From: Anthostomella pinea
Lineage: Eukaryota; Ascomycota; Sordariomycetes; Xylariales; Xylariaceae
NCBI GenBank assembly: GCA_963556695.1
Contig: CAUWAG010000007.1
Span: forward strand, 1,736,001 to 1,800,000
Length of the DNA: 64,000 nt
Direction: 5' to 3'
In this document: in pieces, positions 1 to 11,462 of the stretch
Layout: each line of letters begins with the position of its first letter
Position numbering within the stretch: position 1 is the stretch's first letter
The notes under the pieces: generated by a model
Databases searched by the model: none
What the model saw: only the letters and a program-made list of their open reading frames with translations
Told to the model about the DNA's origin: nothing
Translations under genes and position numbers: made by a program

Positions 1-320
1 TCCCCTCGATGCCCAACCAACCTCCACCCTCGCCCACGCCCGGCGTCGTCGACCTGCGGCTCTCGCTACCCAGCTTCCAGGCCGTGGCCGGCGGGTACAT
101 CGCAGCGCGGGACCCACGCGAGGAGGTGCTAAAGACGTTTGCGCTGTTCGACAAGGCCGGCAAGGGTATTATTAGTGTTGACGACCTCCGCGCCGTCGTC
201 AAGGAGCTCGGCGAGGACGTGCCCGAGAACGAGATCCTGAGCATGGTCGACCAGTTCGACATCGAGGCCAAGGGCGGCGTGAGCCGCGAGGAGTTCGTCG
301 GCATTTTCCTGGATCGGTGA
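1..320 (+). CDS. Centrin (Cdc31-like), C-terminal exon, 5' partial
   Basis: This is the last exon of a centrin/caltractin-type calcium-binding protein of the spindle pole body or centrosome. The frame is open from the left edge to a TGA at 318-320, so the true start lies outside the window; the ATG at position 9 is probably internal. The motif ARDPREEVLKTFALFD is the typical centrin linker into the third EF-hand. Two EF-hand loops follow, starting DKAGKG and DIEAKG. Both are degenerate: the first lacks acidic residues at loop positions 3 and 5, while the second keeps D1, E3 and E12. Calcium binding by this half is therefore probably weak. Family call is by motif recognition; the missing N-terminal half would normally hold EF-hands 1 and 2. 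Confidence 0.72.
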   Translation, partial: PSMPNQPPPSPTPGVVDLRLSLPSFQAVAGGYIAARDPREEVLKTFALFDKAGKGIISVDDLRAVVKELGEDVPENEILSMVDQFDIEAKGGVSREEFVGIFLDR

Positions 321-1490
321 CCCTGATCGCACTGCGGTCGCACTCTCTTGAGGAGGGGCGATACATACAAAATTATACGCCAAGACGACAACAGTACAGC
401 TGTGAAGAGGAAGGGCGGCGGAAAAAGACGAGTCCGGCGTACGAGCTACTCGACTCCCTTCCTCTTTCACCCAGCCAGGCAGTGCGACGATGATCGCCAC
501 TGAAAGCACAACGAAGCGGCAAGCCAAGGAGAAGCAGAGGCGAGACGAAGCCGGAGTCGGAGTCGGAGTCGGAGGAGGCAGAACTAGACAGAACGAAGAC
601 AAGAAGAGGTGACGACAGCGTCACAAGGGACGAGAGAAACTGGAGTTTCCGCTCGCCGGCGATCCTCCGCAGACTGAAACTCAGTCAGTCACCAGGACCG
701 CAGCGACGGCCTAATGCGGAAGCAAGCCAGAAAGCCAGCCTGTCAGGGGCAAGCAGCAGTCCGAGGCCGTCATCGCTACCTATGTACGTCGGAAGGGAGG
801 GAAAATTTGTATATACGATACCACTTTGCGTATACCACCACATTTTGGTTACAGCCTTGGGAGTCACGCGCGCGCGGGAGAGGGAGGGAGCGCCGTGTCC
901 CAAGCCATATGATAGTGTTTGCATTACAAAGGCAGCATAGGAGGCAGCATAGGAGGCAGCATAGGAGCGAGGCGCAATGCGAGGAGATACAATCGAAGCC
1001 ACGCTATTTTCTGGCACCTACCATCACCGTCTGGGACTGCTAGATTTTGATGCGCGTGCCTAATGAGGATCCGAACCAAGAAAAAGTAGTATTGAGAGAA
1101 GAAGAGTGTCAATTCATCGTCCAGTATTGCGTCTCTCGCACTGCACTACGTACGGGCCGCAGCTCAGAAGTAAAACAACAACTCCAGCTGTCTAACCTTC
1201 TCCTTTGACCCCACAAGACGGAGCTTTCTTGGTGGAACTCCGGGTGGGAGAGATGATACGTCACGCCACGTATGGCGTACGCACTCACTCTGATATCCCT
1301 GAATCTAACCTCCCTCGTGAACGTATCATATGGCCCGCCGCCTGCCGGCCGACCCTAACCCGCATTTGTGCCGGACCAAGAATGGTTCGAGAGAGCTCTC
1401 ACAAGACGGAAATGAACTGTTTCCCGTCTACGACGATGCTCGTTGCAGGGACGGTAAAAAAAAGCATCAATCCTCCACAGAAGTAGGCGT
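321..1490. other. Intergenic, convergent 3' ends of centrin and epsin
   Basis: No gene recognised. It contains a GGAGTC hexamer run near 553-571 and a 12-bp unit repeated three times at 931-966. Short ORFs on both strands show no family signature. Confidence 0.5.
931..966. repeat. 12-bp tandem repeat x3
   Basis: The unit GGCAGCATAGGA occurs three times perfectly in tandem. Confidence 0.85.
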
Positions 1491-3415
1491 CTAGAATTGG
1501 ATAAGGTCTTGCCCTGGCTGCTGGTTCTGCTGCTGTGGCCTGGCTCCAAAGGGGTTGCTCTGTCCGCCATATCCAGCCATGCCGTTCATACCTGCAGGGC
1601 CGGTAGCTGCGGGCATCTGGTGCTGACCGTACGAAGTTTGAGGCATGCCAGTGAATTGCGATCGAAGGAAGGGGTTGTTGCCAGTGGCTTCAGCCGTCAG
1701 CCTCTGAGCACCTGACCCAGTCGAGTTGACGAAAGTACCGGGTGCGGTGTGTTGGGAGGGAATGCGGAGGTCGCCAGTGTTTCCGTACGTGTCCATCCCT
1801 TCCCCACTGGCAAGAAGGGTGTTCAGTCTCTGCTCATGTTCACTAAGCTGCTTCTGCGGTTGCTGCTGTTGCTGCTGCTGCTGTAGGGGCTGCGGCGGCG
1901 GCTGGTATTGATTGAAGGAAGGTTGAGGAGAAGGCGCATATGTTTGAAGGGTGTTCTGTTCTGGAAGACTTTGCAGGCTGCTCAGGGTCGGGACGGCTGG
2001 GGCTGTGGTCGGTTGGGGTCTCCCAAAGCTGGAGGCGAAAGGGTTGTTGGAGCCTGTCTGCATCGGTTTCATAGCCGATTGGGTCTGGTTGTTGGAAGCC
2101 CAAGGGTTGTTGCTGCCGGACTGAGGCATTGGCTCAGGAGTCGCTGTAGGTTGAGGTTGGAACGCCTGTTGCGCATATGGGTTATATCCCGTCTGTTGCG
2201 GCTGGAACTGCGGCTGCTGCTGCTGCTGCTGCTGCAATTGGTTGTTTTGCTGGCCATATGGATCGTACATACCAGTTTGCTGCTGTTGAAAGCCGTTCTG
2301 GTAGCCGTTGTTGGGAAATCCTGTATACGCGTTGTTCATATATCCAGTGGGTTGCTGCTGCATCATCTGGTTCTGGTCAATCGGATTACCGAGCCAGTCC
2401 ACGTTGCTGCCCTGCTGATAACCCATATTCATACCGGTCGGTTGTGGAACGCTGCTCGGCGCTGGGTCGTCGTCGAAAAGAGAGCTGGAGTTGCTCTCCT
2501 CTAATTCCCGTCTCCGTCGCTCGTCCTCTTCTCTGCTGAGCTTGATAGCCTTGGCCAGGTCATCGTCGTCCTCTACTCCAGCACCGGCACCACTGCTACC
2601 CCCCTGTCGGCCTTCACGTTTCCTTCTATCCTCCTCCTCCTGGGCTCTGCTGGCCTCGAGAGCCAGCTGGTATTCAGTATCGTCTTCGTCGGCACTCTGT
2701 GGTCGGGGACGTTGCCGGCGGTTGGCGGGGACGGTTGCGCCTTCTGGAGCGAATTCCTCGATGCCGGTAACCCGTGATTTCCAAGTTTTCCGATCGTTTC
2801 GCTCGGCGCGAAGTCTCTCTTCGTCCAGAATCAAAGCGGTGAGCTCTTTCGCGGCAACACGAACTGCGGTCTTTTAGTAAACCAAACCGTTACTTTTGCT
2901 TGTGACTTGACTCACCATTCTGCCCTACGTCCCGTCCATCCTCGTCGATGTATACGAACTCGCGCAATGTCTTGATGATGTAGACGTTCTTGCGAGCCCA
3001 GGTGACGACCAGTTCCGACCCTTCGTGTAGAGAATAATCCAGCACTTTCAGGGCCTTCAGGACGTGCCTCCAGTTCTTGCCCTTGTCATTCAGACGTTTG
3101 TCGAGCATATCGACAATATCGTAGAACTCGGTAGACCTAGGAGGAAAGTCAGAATGGTCCGACGGGCTCGAGTGGAGATGGGCGCGGCCAGGGCATACGA
3201 ATTGAAGGTTAATTGAGCAATCTCGCTCATCTGCGTGCCGGTTGGACCCCATGGGTCATTGCTCGTCGCTACACGAGAAGTATCAGCATCCAACCGGGGT
3301 CAGGCACTTGGACGTGATGGGGATGCGCAGTGGCAAACACACCTTCGCGCACCTTGACCTGGACGCTCGAGTAACCCTTGGTCACATTCTTCACACTTCT
3401 CATAACCTTGGACAT
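1491..3415 (-). CDS. Epsin, ENTH-domain clathrin adaptor (Ent1/Ent2-like)
   Basis: Endocytic adaptor linking PtdIns(4,5)P2 membrane, ubiquitinated cargo and clathrin. Exons by splice signals: 3415-3343, 3268-3199, 3136-2916, 2863-1491 (578 codons plus stop); the parts join in frame. The protein starts MSKVMRSVKNVTKGYSS, the conserved ENTH amphipathic helix 0. The ENTH domain covers about residues 12-140 (NDPWGPTG, FYDIVDMLDKRL, NWRHVLKALKVLDY). Two ubiquitin-interacting motifs follow (EYQLALEASRAQEEE and DDLAKAIKLSREED). A long Q/N/P-rich tail carries three NPF motifs (NPFASS, NPFLRS, NPFGAR) for EH-domain partners and ends DLIQF, resembling the clathrin-box terminus of yeast Ent1/2. Domain order and length fit the family. 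The Q-rich tail contains short CAG-type codon runs. Confidence 0.93.
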
Positions 3416-5550
3416 GGTGGCGGTGTTTCCGGTGACGAAGGAGGGAGGGCTCGGATAGCTGAGATAGGTAGTCAGATTGATCGGGGGTATGTGTCGGGAC
3501 TATGGCACGATCGCCGGGTGGTCAGGTGGCGGCGCAATGGAAGCGCAATCCAACCAGTGGATTATCGTCTGGGATGGAGCGAGGGCGGCGCTCGCGTGGT
3601 CGGGCAGCGTTGGCAGTTCGTCGGTTTTCGGGCGGCACAGCAGAAATTGATGGGTGATGCGATACGTATGGAAGTGAGCGACGGAAGTTGATTGCTCTTA
3701 CGCGGCGGTGGGAGGTTGAGAGGGATAGATGATGAATGAGGTTGGGAGGGGAGCCAAGCTTGGGTGTGGTAAGGTCTGGTATCGTAATGCAGGTGACTTG
3801 GGCCGCTTGGTTGGAATTAGTCTTGGCACTTATTGGCCAAGTCACCCAGTGTGTGCGTGCCCCAAGCGGATGTACCAAGAAACCTTGGAAGACTTCCCAA
3901 CCCAATTGAAGGTAAGGTTTCATATGCAATAAAGAAAAGCCTAAAAACTGAAAAGTAAACAATGTTTGATTGATGCAGTGAATACCTTAATGACAACTCA
4001 CCACCTGTCTCAGCAAGAGCATGAGATGGGATTGATGGGATCCGTGTCTGTGATGTGTCTACCTGGAAGTCGGCAGCTGCCAGGTGGGGCCGGCAAAGAC
4101 CCTACTCGGCATTTTTGGCCTGCCTCTGGTGGCCAATATGACGCGCCAGCAGCGGCAACAGCTGTCGGCTCTTTTCGCAGCTTGGTTCGCATTGCCCTTC
4201 ACCGATCCTTGAGACGTCCAGAGTTGACATATACGTGACGTAGCACGTGGATACTGCAAAGTTGACATGTCCAAATAAGTATCTGTACTCTTCCACTTCG
4301 CTTTACTGTTAATGTTGCTTGCTGTCCGTAACCACCTCATGAGATACCTGTCCATCCTTCTAAGACTGTAAGTGTCACAGCTCGGCATGCCGGCATATCG
4401 GGTGTTCGGTAGCACCCAGCCAAGCGGGCAGTCCGGCCGAGTAAACATTTGAGATCCGTCAGCCTCTCACGGAGCCTTCTGGTATGCATGGTCAGGGCTG
4501 TGCAGCCCACGCGCACATTTACTCCACCTATCTGCACGACAAAGGTCCGTCTGCGGCAGAGCAGGTGGCTCGAGACAGGGAGGGGCTGGGGCTACGTGCC
4601 AAATCTCAGTTTTTCAACTTCACAGTCTCCTGGGATCCCGTCGTTCAGAAGTTCGAGATACCCTCACCCCCCTTAAATTTCCGTCCGGCTTGCCACTCTC
4701 AGGTCTTAGATGTCAATGCCACATTTATATTACTGGAATAAGCATCCTGTGATAGCAGGTCTAATCCAATTAGCCATGTGAAATGCTTATTGTAGAGTGC
4801 TTATTCTAGTTAAAGTAGATACACCTTTCGCTTGCTTAACAACGGGTGTACGGAGACGTTTGAAGGTTCAGTGTATCAGAGCTGAATTTGTTCAAAGGTA
4901 TCTAAAGTGCCCAGTCATATAACGAGAGAAGAAACAAAATCAATATGGAATATGAAGTTGATTCCACCAATACAACTGGTGAGAAGGACGGAAGGGTACA
5001 ACAACGAATAAAGAGCAGTGCATCTGCATAGGTCCGTACCCATCGGGATGGTTCACGTCGACCAAAGAACATTCCAGGGGTCGTATAGCCAGACAAGTGC
5101 ATTCTAGATTGAGTTCAAGCAGAACATCATTTCAACCAGTTATACTATTGCGAAGTCTTGGAATTTGGGGTCTTCGAACACCACCTTCTATGACCAGGAG
5201 CAGTTCAAGGAAAGTTCCCATCATGAGCAGCTCCAGGCGTCCCATTAACATTCTTTTCCAGACCACGTTTCTTCCCTCGCCCGTAGGCTGCCAGTATCAC
5301 AGTAGAAACCCAAAAGTAAGACACATAGTTCCGACCCGGATCTACAAGCCAAGAAACAGCACACAGTGTACGCGCACGAGACATCTAGGCTCCCGCAGAA
5401 TCAACGCTGATATTCCGTAACCTCAACTCCATACCAGTCGCTGTATACACATCGCTCATACACACAAATATCGCACAAACGTAGCATAACCGCTCGTAAG
5501 ATACCAGATCTATAAGCTAGCGTATCACCATAAGATGGATACCACACACA
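3416..5550. other. Intergenic, 2.1 kb upstream of epsin
   Basis: No conserved protein seen in six frames. It should hold the epsin promoter (right of 3415) and the 3' region of the M28 gene. A 12-bp imperfect inverted repeat lies at about 3790-3847. Composition becomes AT-richer at 4740-4900. Confidence 0.5.
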
Positions 5551-6834
5551 TCAACCACTCGCCACCGCCGCCCCCTCCGGCTCAACCTCCATCATATCCA
5601 GCCACTCCAGCGCAAACGCCGTAACAACACGCGCCCAATCCCTGACCGTCGGGAGGTCCAAATGCGGCCCATCGTCCTGCATCGTGTGCCACACTTTGGG
5701 AAACGGAGTAGGAATAAGATGCAAGATTGGCACGCCGCGGTGCATGAACGGCACGTGGTCGTCCTCGACGAACCCGCGGCCGAACTGCGACGCCGATTTG
5801 TCCTTGTCAGGCAGGAACGCCCCGCGGCTCGGCGTGGACTCGAGCAGGTTGAGGGCCCGCATGCGTGACTCGATGGTCGCCATGGCCGCGTACGCCCAGT
5901 GCGTCGTCGCGAAGTACGAGGGCACGACCGGGTCGGCCGAGCCGAGCAGGTCGAGCAGCACGAACATGCTGATCTGGTCGAGCGGGTTGGCGTAGCCCGA
6001 CATGGCGGGGTGGGTGGTGTTTTCCCATTCTTCGGCCAGTGCTCTGTTGTCCATGTTAGTGCTCGTTTCTCATAACTACGTGCTGCGTGTAGAGGCCATT
6101 GTAGAGACCCGAGGGGTTAAGGAGATAGGAATAACATACCGCGCCCCATACAACGAATCCGTATCCGTCCACCGCACAAACGCCTCCTCGCCATCCAGCA
6201 GCAAGACCTGCACGCCCATATCCATCTCGACGGACCCGCCCTCGCCCAGCGCCTGCATCTCGTCGTGCATCTGCGTGAGGTATGCATCAATACTCCGCGC
6301 GACATGCATCAGGATCGCGCACGGCGCCGCGCTGTCGGTCGCGCCCACGAACCCCTCGGGCGCGATCTTGCTGTCGTAGTGCGCCACCAGCGTCAGCAGG
6401 TTGCTCTGGCCGGGCTTGGTCCACGGCGGCTCGCGGCGGAACACGAGGTTCGCGAACGGCAGCTCGCGCGAGCCCGTCGCCGGCGTCGTCGACGTGCTGT
6501 TGAACCACTCCATGCTCCACGCCGGCAGCTCGTCCCGGAAGAAGTTGACGAAGTGCTCCTGGGCTGCGACTTGGCCCGGCGTCCCTGCCACCCGCGGGAT
6601 CAGGATCGGCGCCAGTAGCTTGCCTGAGTCGATGTCGAAGTCGCTGCCGCCGGACGGGACTTGTTGTAGGAAGAAGTCCGAGAGCGCGGTGTAGGCCGCC
6701 GCCGGCGCAATGAGCCAGAGCAGCGGTTGCAGTAGAACCATAAGTAGGAGCGACATTGGAGCCCGGATTGACGAGGCTGAGAGTGGTGAGGTGAGTTGGG
6801 GCGGATGTGATGCGGATGAACGGTGGCGTTTCAT
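5551..6834 (-). CDS. Secreted M28-family protein, glutaminyl-peptide cyclotransferase-like
   Basis: Zinc-dependent M28 fold enzyme, most like glutaminyl cyclases that convert N-terminal Gln to pyroglutamate in the secretory pathway. Exons: 6834-6140 and 6043-5551; the intron has a GTATGT donor, CACTAAC branch point and AACAG acceptor. Metal-site segments are visible: LVAHYDSK (first His), [10 protein letters not shown] (bridging Asp), LLLDGEEAF (Glu pair, typical of glutaminyl cyclase), and [20 protein letters not shown] with WHTMQDD (last His). The first ATG gives 395 aa with a hydrophilic leader. The ATG at 6756 gives 369 aa opening directly with a signal-like stretch ([14 protein letters not shown]) and is a good alternative start. 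Secretion is inferred from that segment. Confidence 0.85.
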
Positions 6835-7649
6835 GGCTGCCGGGATGGCTCAAGCTGTGTCTCGTCACCTCAAACCCGAGAGGCCACTCATAATAACCGT
6901 GAGCAAGTGCAATCGAGCTTGAGTCGGCCTACCAGAGGTTACCTAGATTCGCAGCAAGACGTGTCGAAACGAGATGCGCTGTATTGTCCGTGAGATTGTT
7001 AACGAGCGAGGGAGAGGACAAACAAACTCCAAGTTGATTAGCCGTGCCAATTGCCAGATGATGGAGCACTGCTGCAAGGAGGCTGAAACCTGGAGAGGAA
7101 GCAATACGCCCCACATATTACGACGGCAGCGTTTCATCATTGGTGCGGAGAGCTCGGGTACCTGGATATCTGCACCCCAAAACAGCCCCCGTAGCCTCCG
7201 TAGCCACCGATAGGGGTTGACCAAACAATAGAGATAACTTTATCTAACTCCAAAGAACGACTACCAGTCCGTTATGCGATGTCGATGTTTAGTATGAGAG
7301 CAATGTAAGTAAATATCCATTCATATATCCCCTACTACTCGGGATCACAAAAGTCATCTCACACAAAAAGGCTCTAGTCATTACAAGGACGACACAAAAG
7401 ACAGGTGAAGGTCGTCTCGTCTTTTCTCAAACCAACCTGCATTAGGTAGATAGGTAGGTACATATGCCCAAGAACAGAAAACGCAGGGGCTCGTCAACGA
7501 AATCCCGCTGAACGCCGTAGACTCCCTAAAACGCAGCTGTGCGCTGCCCACCATAATCTCCTTTACGCCTGGACGTCCTTTCCCATAAGTGTACAATGCC
7601 AAGTCTACAGGTCTCTTGCCCATGCCAGGAGGAGTGCTTATCGTGCGTA
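6835..7649. other. Intergenic between acetyltransferase 3' end and M28 gene
   Basis: Expected to carry the promoter of the M28 gene and the 3' UTR of the upstream acetyltransferase gene, both on the minus strand. No other gene recognised. Confidence 0.5.
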
Positions 7650-10600
7650 TCACTCCTCAACGCCCTCAGCAGCGGCATTTCCATCCTCGCCCATGGCCAC
7701 GTCGGGGTCACCTTCGGCATCCTCATCTTCGCCGGCTGTTTTAGAATTGCTTCCGCTGGCGCTGCTCGCCTGCGCACTCCCCTCGCCTATCAGATCGCCC
7801 CTGACTTCGAATCCAGGAAAGACAGTCTCGATCTGTTTACCCCTTTTTCTGTTAGCTGCATCGACCTGTGCTTTAACAGTCTCAACTTGAACAGTCTCCT
7901 TGATGTCATTTTCGGACATTCCCGAACGCTTAAGCACTGCCTTACGCTCTTCCTCCCAGCCTGGCGGTAGGCCTGGGCCACTGTCAGCGTTGCCGTAGTC
8001 GGACTTCTTGGTGCCCTTTGGCCATCGTCCAGGACCTCGCCCGGTGCCTCCAGATTTGCGCTTGACTGTGCTGTTCTTCTTCGGAGCCGCCTTTCGTGAG
8101 CTGGCTCCACCAGTAGATCGTCGGGCTTGAGGTCGCGCCTTGGGTCTTGCTGGTGTTCGAACCGTCGATGATAGAGTACGCGGAAGAGCAGCCGGCCTTG
8201 CAATGCTGGAACTTATTCGAGACACCCCAGGACGTCGGGCATTGATTGGCGGGAAGACTTGGAATCTGCTGACTGGTATGTTGTCATACTGTTGGATCCA
8301 GTTGTCCGCCTCCTCGGGGGCATCGTCAACACCCTCTGCCGGCGCCATTGCATCATCCTGGGTGGGTGGGTGCACCTCCGCATTCTCCTTGTCAACCCCA
8401 TTCACCTTTGGTGACTGCTTGTCATCGGCGGCAGCATTGTCATTAGGCTCAGTCGACTCGAGAACCGCTGGGGTGATTTGCAAGGCTGCGTTTTGGACCA
8501 TCTCTTTGGCAGCTGCAAAATTGCCATTTGTAATGCCACTATCAGCAAGGACATGGACAGTCTTAGTGTCTTCATCCTCCTCCCGTGGAGCGATCGCGTT
8601 AAGAGCAGGCCCCAGCTCGAAGTTGGTCGCATTACTTCGGCCCATCACATATGGTGTCCATGTCAGGACCTGAGGGCTGAGCTTGACGTATTTCTTTCCC
8701 TCCCACTTTGCTACCTCTCTGTGGCAATATAGGAGATCGACCCTGAATGCGTAAACCTGAGTGACAGGATCCCGCACAAGGAAGCGAAGTGCTTCGAGAG
8801 CCGCAATGACATCGTCTGGCGTCATACCTAGGTCGTCAGATATCTGCCTGAGGCTAGTACCTTTCTTCCGTAACTTGTCCTCGGGAACGCGATTTATCAA
8901 GTACTTGCAGAGCACCAGTCTCCAATAGTTGCGATATGACACGAGGCCCATATCAGAGAGCGGCTTCTCAGGCGACCCAGTCTTCTGCTCGACTCGGGTG
9001 AGCAGGTACGAGAAATCGATCAGGAGATGGCCGTAGCCCTTGCGCTGATGGATGGGCAAGGTCAGAATACAACTGACATTATTCTGACTGCTCGCTCGCT
9101 TCTCCTTGGAAAAGTATCCGACGAAATGGTAACCGAGGTCATCATACTCGCAGAGTACGTAGAATAGGAAAGGTTCGACATCATAGTAGAGTGTTTTGGA
9201 CCCGAGGAAGAGCTTAGCCAACAGACACAAGTTCTGACAGTATACCGGGTTCTTTCGGCCGTCCACTTCGAAGAACGCAATTGACCCATGTCGGTATATC
9301 TCGTCGCCGGGCGGGTGTTTGGCGGGGCATTTGAGCTTATGCCGCCAGGCGACATAATCAGAATTCATGTACTTCAAGCAGAACTCGCAGATGAATAGAA
9401 CACGGTTGCGGCTGTATTCCTCGGGATATGGAGCTGCGTACCACGTGTCGATCTCCCAGCCGCCGAATTCGATGCATTCGATCTGGCTTGCCGGTCCGGA
9501 AGTCTTCTTTGACTTCTTCAAGGGGACATCGGCTTCGGCCTGCACGGCCAGCAGCCGGTTTCTCCATTCCTCTTCAGCCTTTTGCTTAGCCTCATCGAAC
9601 CGCCGCCGATCTTCCTTTGTAGGCAGTGTCTTCGTTGTATCCGCCTGTTCCTCAGTCAATATGCCGCCATAAGGTTTGCCCTTCAGCTCATCCGTCTCTT
9701 TGTCATAGAAAGAGTAAAACGGCTGGGAGTAACTAGAAGCGAAGAATGGGACCGTTGCAGGCGGTTCCGCAACAGCGGTGGCGGCGGCAGCAGTATATGT
9801 ACCACCTCGTCCAGCTGCAGGGCGGGAGGGCCGAGATGCAACTGCCCGGCCGGCGCGATTCCTCGAGGACTTGGGCTTCTTGGAGAGAATTCGTTGCAGT
9901 GCGGCGGCATCCACTCGCATCTTCATCAAGTGGCTAGTACGCGACTTCTTGACGACGCTGCACTGAGGCACCGGACTGGACAATTTGAGTCGAAGCGAGC
10001 GCGACGACCGTGGCCGGACCGAGGGCGGCTCTGCTGCACCATTCACCTGTTCTTGGGCCGCATCAGCCTTGACAGACCCCAGAGACGTGTTTCTAGTCCG
10101 TTTCCGCAACTGCATGAGCTCCTCGGGCTCGGCGGAGGACGTCTTCCTTTTCCTCAGTACTCGCGAGCCATCCATAGGGTCCTCATTAAGTACTAATTGG
10201 TTGAAGACCGAATGGGAGTCGGGTTTGTTGGCGCCACGTTGCGCAGGGAGCAAGTCGCGGGCAAGTTTAGGGGCCGAGGCGCGCGTGGCAATCGACGTGG
10301 GAGATAGATCACCATCCTCAGCATCGCTATTCATGTCCATCTCCGCGTCCACCTCCACATCCACGTTGCTTTCGCCATCCATTTTCTGATCGGTCAGCTC
10401 CGTCTCTGAATCGGCTTCCGCATCCTCCTCTTCGTAATCAACGCAATCCGGGCATTTCCAATTCGATGCACCTTTGCCCGTATTAGCGCATTTGCCTACA
10501 CACAAACAAGATTCACCAGCTAAAGCTAGCTCACCGTTTTGGTCGTCAAGGGCGTTAGCATCACGAGCGCATTGTTGGTGTGCTGAATCACGCGTTAGAC

Positions 10601-11462
10601 CATACGATACCTTCTGCTCTTCCCCGGATGAGAAGGACGTACCGTGTTCACCACAGCCTTTACATGCGAGGTAGGCCTCAGATGCCTCCGCCGGATGGGT
10701 TTCCTCAACTTTCTTACAGAAGATGCAGGCATTAGGATCGGGCGCTTCGGAGTCCTCGTCTCTTTCATCGTCGTCGTCGTTTTCTGCTCCAGATTCCCAT
10801 TCGACCGCCGAGCCTCTATCGTCAGAGTCCGATCCGGAAGTTGCGCCTGAGGCGGAGCTGACGTCTGCCTCGCTCTCGCTCTCTTCGTCGTCTGTCTCGC
10901 CGGGTTTTATCTTGACGGCACCAACACCTTCGTCGTCGTCCTCTTCTTCTCCATCTGCGACGTTCTCTTCGGCCTCCTCGTCATCCTCGGCAATCAAGAG
11001 CCCATTCGGGTCGACCTGACCCGGTGGTTGGATTACGACATCCTCTTCATCATCGTCCTCTCCTTCGGCATCGACGTCGGAAACTTCATCGTCATCATGA
11101 ACGCTTCCCTCTTGGCTGGAAGACTCGTCGTCTTCCAGATGGTCTTCCTGGTCGTCGTCCTCATCATCGGCTGGTACGCCCTCCAGATCGCCACGCTGAC
11201 CATCTTGAGACGCGACCTGATCTGGGGCTATTGGGCCGACCTCGTCGTCTTCCTCGTCATGGCTTCCTTGGCGGGCGTCAGATGCCTGCTCTTCGTGGAA
11301 GACTGATTCTGTAGTCCCGCCGGAAGGTATGGAGGAGCCAGTATCGACCATGGCAACGTCATCTGCGACGTCTTCTTCGAACTCGGCGTCTTCCTCGGAA
11401 AGAACGACACTTTGTTGGAGCTCCTCTTCCATGAGTTGCGCATTCGCCATTTTGTGGTTCAA
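7650..11462 (-). CDS. MYST histone acetyltransferase with PHD finger (Sas3/Mst2-like)
   Basis: Histone H3 acetyltransferase, catalytic subunit of a NuA3/Mst2-type complex by family resemblance. The unspliced frame is open for 1,270 codons, but two introns are inferred inside the PHD finger (10642-10583, 60 nt; 10534-10472, 63 nt), giving 1,229 aa. Order: very acidic N-terminus (about 1-240); PHD finger (about 245-298: CIFC, CKGCGEHAH, CARDA, NWKCPDC); basic linker; MYST domain from about residue 620 with C2HC zinc finger (CEFCLKYMNSDYVAWRHKLKC, read as spaced C-C-H-C), catalytic Cys in NVSCILTLP, acetyl-CoA loop QRKGYGHLL and the SDMGLVSYRNYW helix. The C-terminus is basic, then acidic. Esa1 is less likely because there is no chromodomain and the protein is far longer. 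Length and PHD favour Sas3/Mst2. Confidence 0.92.
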   Translation of the reverse strand: MNHKMANAQLMEEELQQSVVLSEEDAEFEEDVADDVAMVDTGSSIPSGGTTESVFHEEQASDARQGSHDEEDDEVGPIAPDQVASQDGQRGDLEGVPADDEDDDQEDHLEDDESSSQEGSVHDDDEVSDVDAEGEDDDEEDVVIQPPGQVDPNGLLIAEDDEEAEENVADGEEEDDDEGVGAVKIKPGETDDEESESEADVSSASGATSGSDSDDRGSAVEWESGAENDDDDERDEDSEAPDPNACIFCKKVEETHPAEASEAYLACKGCGEHGTSFSSGEEQKVSYGLTRDSAHQQCARDANALDDQNGELALAGESCLCVGKCANTGKGASNWKCPDCVDYEEEDAEADSETELTDQKMDGESNVDVEVDAEMDMNSDAEDGDLSPTSIATRASAPKLARDLLPAQRGANKPDSHSVFNQLVLNEDPMDGSRVLRKRKTSSAEPEELMQLRKRTRNTSLGSVKADAAQEQVNGAAEPPSVRPRSSRSLRLKLSSPVPQCSVVKKSRTSHLMKMRVDAAALQRILSKKPKSSRNRAGRAVASRPSRPAAGRGGTYTAAAATAVAEPPATVPFFASSYSQPFYSFYDKETDELKGKPYGGILTEEQADTTKTLPTKEDRRRFDEAKQKAEEEWRNRLLAVQAEADVPLKKSKKTSGPASQIECIEFGGWEIDTWYAAPYPEEYSRNRVLFICEFCLKYMNSDYVAWRHKLKCPAKHPPGDEIYRHGSIAFFEVDGRKNPVYCQNLCLLAKLFLGSKTLYYDVEPFLFYVLCEYDDLGYHFVGYFSKEKRASSQNNVSCILTLPIHQRKGYGHLLIDFSYLLTRVEQKTGSPEKPLSDMGLVSYRNYWRLVLCKYLINRVPEDKLRKKGTSLRQISDDLGMTPDDVIAALEALRFLVRDPVTQVYAFRVDLLYCHREVAKWEGKKYVKLSPQVLTWTPYVMGRSNATNFELGPALNAIAPREEDEDTKTVHVLADSGITNGNFAAAKEMVQNAALQITPAVLESTEPNDNAAADDKQSPKVNGVDKENAEVHPPTQDDAMAPAEGVDDAPEEADNWIQQYDNIPVSRFQVFPPINARRPGVSRISSSIARPAALPRTLSSTVRTPARPKARPQARRSTGGASSRKAAPKKNSTVKRKSGGTGRGPGRWPKGTKKSDYGNADSGPGLPPGWEEERKAVLKRSGMSENDIKETVQVETVKAQVDAANRKRGKQIETVFPGFEVRGDLIGEGSAQASSASGSNSKTAGEDEDAEGDPDVAMGEDGNAAAEGVEE

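Noticed and set aside
129..602. Minus-strand open frame opposite the centrin exon
   Set aside because: It mirrors the GC-rich coding strand of centrin and shows no family motif.
3242..3691. Plus-strand frame over the epsin 5' exons
   Set aside because: It lies antisense to a well-supported ENTH domain; no motif of its own.
11024..11314. Plus-strand hydrophobic or His/Arg-rich frames opposite the acidic N-terminus of the acetyltransferase
   Set aside because: They arise from reading GAN codons backwards; membrane-like look is an artefact.
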